Assembly: GCF_003390935.1 (NCBI RefSeq)
Contig: NZ_QNQZ01000006.1
Span: forward strand, 274,787-338,786
Source of the DNA: Lewinella sp. IMCC34191
GTDB lineage: Bacteria; Bacteroidota; Bacteroidia; Chitinophagales; Saprospiraceae
Direction: 5' to 3'
DNA length: 64,000 nt
Shown here: piece by piece, positions 59,890 to 64,000 of the stretch
How the letters are laid out: every line of letters begins with the position of its first letter
How positions within the stretch are numbered: the stretch's first letter is position 1
Translations under genes and position numbers: made by a program
The notes under the pieces: generated by a model
The model's input: the letters and a program-made list of their open reading frames with translations, nothing else
The model's database searches: none
What the model was told of the DNA's origin: nothing

Positions 59890-61950
59890 ATGCCATTACA
59901 CTTTTACTCGCAAACCCCCGATCGGGGCCGATTTTCATTCCCTACTAACTCTCGCCTCCCCTTTCTGCTGCTGCTCCTCGCGCTGTTCATAGGGTCGGCG
60001 GCGCACGCACAGCTATTTCGCCCGGTGGATTCGCCGGACCTGAACCGGCGCATCAGCAGTCGGGATACCGACCTGAGGGAGTTTAGCCTACTGACCCTCG
60101 ACGAAGCCGAAGCCGCCCGACTAATAACCGAACAACCGACCACGCTACGGGTCGACCTGCCCAACCCCAGCGGCGGCAACCTATCCCTGGACCTGGCCCG
60201 CTTCGATCTGCTGGGCCCCAACTTCCAGGTCATCGAAATGCCCGCCAACCGCGTCGTAACCGACACCCCAGAAGGTGTTTTCTATCGCGGCAAGGTGCTG
60301 AACCAGGCCGGCTCCTTCGCCGTCCTCAGCATCATCGATAGCGAGGTGATGGGACTGGTCAGCCTGCCCGGGCAATCGGGTGAGCTGAACCTGGTCAGCC
60401 TGGAGGACGAAGACGCCTACCTCCTTTACGACGACGTCCAGATCAAGGACAAATTCAATGACCTCGACTGCACCGTACTGGAGCCGGACGACGTCCGCCA
60501 GCCGATCGACAAATCGAAGTCCGAAGGCATCGTCGGCAAGGTAGACGGCTGCTTCGGCATCTTCCTCGATATCGGCCAGGAAGTGTACATCGAGCAAGGC
60601 GGCACGAACGGGGCGGTCGCCTTCATGCAGGGCGCCTTCGCGGAGGTAGCGACGCTCTACGCCAACGAAGCGATCGACATCACCATCAGCGGCACCCAGG
60701 TGTGGACCACCCGCGAACCCTTCTACAAGAATCTCGATCAGTACCGCTCCTACCGCGCCGGTAACCGCGTGGACGGCAGCGTGGCCCACTACGTGCACCG
60801 CGGCGGCGGCGGCGGGGTCGCCTACCTCGACGTGCTTTGTAACGGTAGCTACGGCTACGGGCTTTCCGGCATCGACAACGGCTACCGGGCCGTGCCCAAC
60901 TTCTCCTGGACCGTGATGGTGCTGGCCCACGAACTCGGCCACAACTTCGGATCGCCACATACCCATGACTGCGCCTGGAACGGCAACAATACCCCCATCG
61001 ACAACTGCTACTCCCCCAGCGGCGGATGTGCCGCCAACGGCGTGATTCCCCAGGACGGCGGTACCATTATGAGCTACTGTCACCTCACCGAGGTCGGGAT
61101 CAACTTCACCAAGGGATTCGGCACCCAACCGGGTAACCGGATCCGGAGCCGCGCCTCCAACGCCGGCTGTAGCGGCTTTGACTGCGGCACCGGCGGCGGT
61201 GGCGGCGGAACCGGTGGAGGCGACGACACCGCCCTCCTGCCCGACGGTCAGTACTACATGACGGCCCGCCACAGTGGCCGGCAGCTGCGCATCGACCGGG
61301 GCAGCCAGGCGGACGGTGCGAATATCATACAGTTCCGTCCCCGCGACCTGCGGTCGCAGAAGTGGAACCTGACCCACCTCGGCAACAATGTATACCAGAT
61401 CGTCAACGAGCACAGTGGCAAGGCCATGGACGTATCCGGCATCAGCACGGAGGATGGCGCCAACGTCCATCAGTGGAGCTACGTCGGCGGTGCTAACCAG
61501 CAGTGGCGGCTCGAATCGGTCGGCGACGACTACTTCCACGTGATCGCCACCCACAGCGATAAATGCCTGAATATCGAGGGCGCGTCCAAGTCGAACGGGG
61601 GCAACGCCGTCCAGTGGCCGTGTACTACCGAAACCAACGACGACTTCCGCTTCGTACCCGTAAACGGCAGCCTGGTCACCGGGACCACCGATGAAATGCA
61701 GGTAGACCTGTATCCTAACCCCGCTAACGGAGGGGTCCACCTCGAACTGCGCCTGGGCCAGGACCGCGAAGCCGGTCAGGTCACCCTAAGCGACGCCCAG
61801 GGCCGCACCGTGGAGGAGTGGAACTTCCGCGCCCAGGCCGGCACCCACGAACTGGACTTCGACGTCAGCAACCGGGCCGCCGGACTCTACCTGATCCGGA
61901 TCCGGGCCGGCGAGCAAACGATCGCCCGGCGACTCGTCGTGACGGAATAG
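59890..61950 (+). CDS. Secreted reprolysin-like metalloprotease with ricin-type lectin and T9SS sorting domain
   Basis: The 686-residue protein has a signal peptide (about residues 22-41, ending AHAQ), a propeptide-like region, and an M12-type protease with the zinc motif HELGHNFGSPH (His347, Glu348, His351, His357) and the Met-turn in TIMSYCH. A Gly-rich linker leads to a ricin B/beta-trefoil domain (about 448-595; AMDVSGISTEDGANVHQW). The C terminus is a type IX secretion sorting domain: VDLYPNPANGGVHLEL and LYLIRIRAGEQTIARRLVV. It is exported to the cell surface or medium and probably digests glycoprotein. Confidence 0.9.
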   Translation: MPLHFYSQTPDRGRFSFPTNSRLPFLLLLLALFIGSAAHAQLFRPVDSPDLNRRISSRDTDLREFSLLTLDEAEAARLITEQPTTLRVDLPNPSGGNLSLDLARFDLLGPNFQVIEMPANRVVTDTPEGVFYRGKVLNQAGSFAVLSIIDSEVMGLVSLPGQSGELNLVSLEDEDAYLLYDDVQIKDKFNDLDCTVLEPDDVRQPIDKSKSEGIVGKVDGCFGIFLDIGQEVYIEQGGTNGAVAFMQGAFAEVATLYANEAIDITISGTQVWTTREPFYKNLDQYRSYRAGNRVDGSVAHYVHRGGGGGVAYLDVLCNGSYGYGLSGIDNGYRAVPNFSWTVMVLAHELGHNFGSPHTHDCAWNGNNTPIDNCYSPSGGCAANGVIPQDGGTIMSYCHLTEVGINFTKGFGTQPGNRIRSRASNAGCSGFDCGTGGGGGGTGGGDDTALLPDGQYYMTARHSGRQLRIDRGSQADGANIIQFRPRDLRSQKWNLTHLGNNVYQIVNEHSGKAMDVSGISTEDGANVHQWSYVGGANQQWRLESVGDDYFHVIATHSDKCLNIEGASKSNGGNAVQWPCTTETNDDFRFVPVNGSLVTGTTDEMQVDLYPNPANGGVHLELRLGQDREAGQVTLSDAQGRTVEEWNFRAQAGTHELDFDVSNRAAGLYLIRIRAGEQTIARRLVVTE

Positions 61951-61976
61951 CGCCCGAACTACTGCGTCCTTCGTAA

Positions 61977-62028
61977 AAAGGCCCGACGACATCCCCGAAT
62001 GGACGGATGTTGTCGGGCCTTTATTTTT
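61977..62028 (+). terminator. Strong intrinsic terminator of the T9SS protease gene
   Basis: An 18-bp stem starting AAAGGCCCGACGACATCC (61977-61994) pairs with 62005-62022, followed by ATTTTTA. It is symmetrical enough (A-run on the left) to serve the convergent SET gene as well. Confidence 0.9.
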
Positions 62029-62046
62029 ACGGGTATCTCGGGTCCC

Positions 62047-62691
62047 CTAAGCCTTGATCGTGTGGTGGACCCCGTTGCTACGCACCGTGGCCCGGTCCGG
62101 TCCGGCGGCGTGGTACTTCAGGGCGTAGACCGACTTGTACGAATCCGGGTCCACGGCCAGGACATCCAGCTGGTTGCGGGTAGCCTCGGTCAGGTAAGGC
62201 AGCAGGGGCTGATCGACCTGGCTCAACCGGCCGATGCTCCGTAGAATCTTGGCGTCCCAGTCCTGGTAGTGGCGGTCGAAGTCGCCGGGGCCGATCCGTT
62301 TGCGACAGCCCGCCGAGGGGCATACGAGATCCATGGGCTCGTCCAGGTTAAAGATGCCGTACTCGTCGGTGATCTGTTCGCCCGCTTTGATGGGGCGAAT
62401 GGCCATTTCGAAGCCGTAACCGGTGCTGATGGTATTGCAGTTGCAGCAGTGGTTCACGTACTTGGCGAAGTCCCAGCTGACGATACGGTCGCCGTTCTCG
62501 TCGATGTAGGAATACTTGTCGACAACCTCCCGCATTTCCGGACCGTGGCCGGCATAATCCTGGGGGGTGATCACCAACTCGAGGCTATCCTTAACGTAAA
62601 CGATGGTGCCTTCCGGAATATCGGCGGTGGCAAAGACGCCGTAACCGATGGTAGGGTTGATGAATTGCAGACGGGTGTTTGGATGGATCAT
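62047..62691 (-). CDS. SET-domain protein
   Basis: The 214-residue protein has the SET landmarks in order: GYGVFATADIPEGTIVYV, YVNHCCNCNTI (the Asn-His-x-Cys-x-x-Asn pocket) and GEQITDEYGIF (catalytic Tyr region). A C-terminal tail of about 80 residues holds CPSAGCRKRIGPGD, a two-Cys post-SET-like element. SET proteins are lysine methyltransferases in eukaryotes; bacterial targets are mostly unknown. The gene converges with the protease gene. Confidence 0.85.
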   Translation of the reverse strand: MIHPNTRLQFINPTIGYGVFATADIPEGTIVYVKDSLELVITPQDYAGHGPEMREVVDKYSYIDENGDRIVSWDFAKYVNHCCNCNTISTGYGFEMAIRPIKAGEQITDEYGIFNLDEPMDLVCPSAGCRKRIGPGDFDRHYQDWDAKILRSIGRLSQVDQPLLPYLTEATRNQLDVLAVDPDSYKSVYALKYHAAGPDRATVRSNGVHHTIKA

Positions 62692-62834
62692 GGTTGCGCC
62701 ACGGGGGTTTTTAATCGCGGCGGTATAAAAATAATATCCCTGGGTATACGGTGGTGAAAAATTTTCACGGGGGGCGGTTGGGCGGTTGTCGGATGTCGGT
62801 TGTCGCGCGGTAGGTGTTGGAGGGGTAGGCGGAA

Positions 62835-62957
62835 AAAAGAAAAGCCCCGGCGGGGCCGGGGCTTTTTATTATAGGACACTATAGAACAAAACACAATTTT
62901 ATGCGACCCGCGGGTCTGATTTCTGATCGTAAGCAATCAATGGTTTGTCGCTTTCGA
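62835..62957 (-). ncRNA. Predicted small RNA, array unit 1
   Basis: Minus-strand -7 box at 62970-62963, CRP-like site at 62992-63008, terminator stem at 62841-62865. The internal hairpin reads GACCCGCGGGTC, different in sequence from the other units but again self-complementary. There is no ATG in the transcript. Confidence 0.45.
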
Positions 62958-63079
62958 TGATACAAATGTAGAGGCGATCAAAGTAGCTACACGTGATCTG
63001 GATCACAACCGGGGTACTTTTTCTTGGAAAATTTCGAGGAGAGTAGATGTCAGCAAAGTCATTGCATCGCTACGCCCGG

Positions 63080-63203
63080 AAAAAAGAAAAGCCCCGGCGG
63101 GGCCGGGGCTTTTTATCTAAATGACACTATAGAACAGAACACAATTACACGAGACAAAAGTCTTATTTCTTATCGGAGGCAATCAATGGTTTGTCGCTTT
63201 CGA
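63080..63203 (-). ncRNA. Predicted small RNA, array unit 2
   Basis: -7 box TACATTTG at 63216-63209, CRP-like site TGTGATCCAGATCACG within 63238-63254 centred about 41-42 bases before the likely start, terminator stem at 63088-63112. The internal hairpin is AGACTTTTGTCT. No start codon is present in the transcript. Confidence 0.5.
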
Positions 63204-63325
63204 TGATACAAATGTAGGGGTGATCAAAGTAGCTACACGTGATCTGGATCACAACCGGGGTGCTTTTTTTTGGAAAATTTCGAGGAGAGTAGATGTCAGC
63301 AAAGTCGTTGCATCGCTACGGCCGG

Positions 63326-63450
63326 AAAAAAGAAAAGCCCCGGCGGGGCCGGGGCTTTTTATCTAAATGACACTATAGAACAGAACACAATTACACGAGA
63401 CAAATAGTCTTATTTCTTATCGGAGGCAATCAATGGTTTGTCGCTTTCGA
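63326..63450 (-). ncRNA. Predicted small RNA, array unit 3
   Basis: -7 box at 63463-63456, CRP-like site at 63485-63501. The hairpin arms AGAC/GTCT are kept with a five-base loop. Confidence 0.5.
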
Positions 63451-63572
63451 TGATACAAATGTAGAGGCGATCAAAGTACCTACACGTGATCTGGATCACA
63501 ACCGGGGTACTTTTTCTTAGAAAATTTCGAGGAGAGTAGATGTCAGCAAAGTCGTTGCATCGCTACGGCCGG

Positions 63573-63697
63573 AAAAAAGAAAAGCCCCGGCGGGGCCGGG
63601 GCTTTTTATCTAAATGACACTATAGAACAAAACACAATTACACGAGACAAAAAGTCTTATTTCTTATCGAAGGTGATCAATGGTTTGTCGCTTTCGA
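63573..63697 (-). ncRNA. Predicted small RNA, array unit 4
   Basis: -7 box at 63710-63703, CRP-like site at 63732-63748, same terminator. Identical to unit 5. Confidence 0.5.
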
Positions 63698-63819
63698 TGA
63701 TACAAATGTAGAGGCGATCAAAGTACCTACACGTGATCTGGATCACAACCGGGGTACTTTTTCTTAGAAAATTTCGAGGAGAGTAGATGTCAGCAAAGTC
63801 GTTGCATCGCTACGGCCGG

Positions 63820-63944
63820 AAAAAAGAAAAGCCCCGGCGGGGCCGGGGCTTTTTATCTAAATGACACTATAGAACAAAACACAATTACACGAGACAAAAA
63901 GTCTTATTTCTTATCGAAGGTGATCAATGGTTTGTCGCTTTCGA
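63820..63944 (-). ncRNA. Predicted small RNA, array unit 5
   Basis: -7 box at 63957-63950, CRP-like site at 63979-63995, same terminator. The unit is cut by the window end upstream of its CRP site. Confidence 0.5.
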
Positions 63945-64000
63945 TGATACAAATGTAGAGGCGATCAAAGTACCTACACGTGATCTGGATCACAACCGGG

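Larger units (their letters stand above)
62831..64000 (-). repeat. Tandem array of about 247-bp units (4.7 copies visible)
   Basis: The word GGAAAAAAGAAAAGCCCCGG starts at 62831, 63078, 63324, 63571 and 63818, so the period is 246-247 bases. Units 4 and 5 are identical as far as visible; the first unit is the most diverged, as expected at an array edge. Each unit has a bidirectional intrinsic terminator, a perfect TACATTTG box (minus strand) and a CRP-like palindrome. The array runs on past the window. Confidence 0.92.

Noticed and set aside
60181..61740. 519-codon minus-strand frame opposite the T9SS protease
   Set aside because: Low-complexity Val/Ala/Asp product typical of antisense frames in GC-rich DNA.
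62831..64000. CRISPR array
   Set aside because: The units are 247 bp and nearly identical throughout, with no short repeat/variable spacer pattern and no cas genes.

Overview
The window looks like chromosomal DNA of a Bacteroidota bacterium, most likely a high-GC, Lewinella/Saprospiria-like lineage. The support is indirect: a secreted protease with a C-terminal type IX secretion sorting domain, many lipoproteins with a Cys lipobox, promoters of the Bacteroidota TAnnTTTG type, families common in that phylum (DUF1684, bestrophin, alginate-export porin, DUF4202), and about 60% GC outside one AT-richer island. No rRNA, tRNA or CRISPR array was seen, so the taxonomy is inference.

Region 1 (1-15.1 kb) is a complete-looking nitrate assimilation locus. 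A molybdopterin nitrate reductase (cut by the window start) diverges from a porin-nrtA-nrtB-nrtC-nrtD uptake operon. This converges with a nirB-nirD-DUF4202-histidine kinase-response regulator operon, followed by a mobA/moeA cofactor pair. The kinase carries a NarX/PilJ-like periplasmic P-box, so nitrate sensing, uptake, reduction to ammonium and cofactor synthesis are encoded together. TACGTA palindromes cluster at both control regions.

Region 2 (15.2-32.5 kb) is mixed housekeeping and envelope genes: two beta-barrel proteins (one PagL-like), a UbiD-family decarboxylase, a di-haem peroxidase, a 41-residue Cys/Lys-rich protein, a sulfotransferase and class IV aminotransferase pair, a GNAT-nitrilase fusion, a CHAT protease beside a papain-like protein, a DUF1684 lipoprotein-like gene, and an HxlR regulator with an azoreductase and a clear operator between them.

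Region 3 (32.6-47.5 kb) is a defence island with lower and patchy GC: a PLD-helicase, hsdR-hsdS, a GIY-YIG-like protein, a DUF262/DUF1524/AlbA_2 fusion, a HipA-like kinase with its partner, then hsdM about 5 kb away from hsdS, and an uncharacterised gene coupled to hsdM.

Region 4 (48-62.7 kb) holds a GH3 lipoprotein, two tandem leishmanolysin-like lipoproteins with duplicated terminators, a bestrophin, a large SNF2-type protein with a partner, a secreted reprolysin-like/ricin protease with a T9SS signal, and a SET-domain protein.

Region 5 (62.8-64.0 kb, continuing past the window) is a tandem array of about 247-bp units. On the minus strand each unit reads as a CRP-like site, a TACATTTG -10/-7 box, about 125 nt of non-coding sequence with a covarying hairpin, and an intrinsic terminator. 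It looks like an amplified small-RNA gene. A 16-bp motif (ACCTGCGCTCCGCCGC) is scattered through the whole window, in genes and between them, without an obvious explanation.
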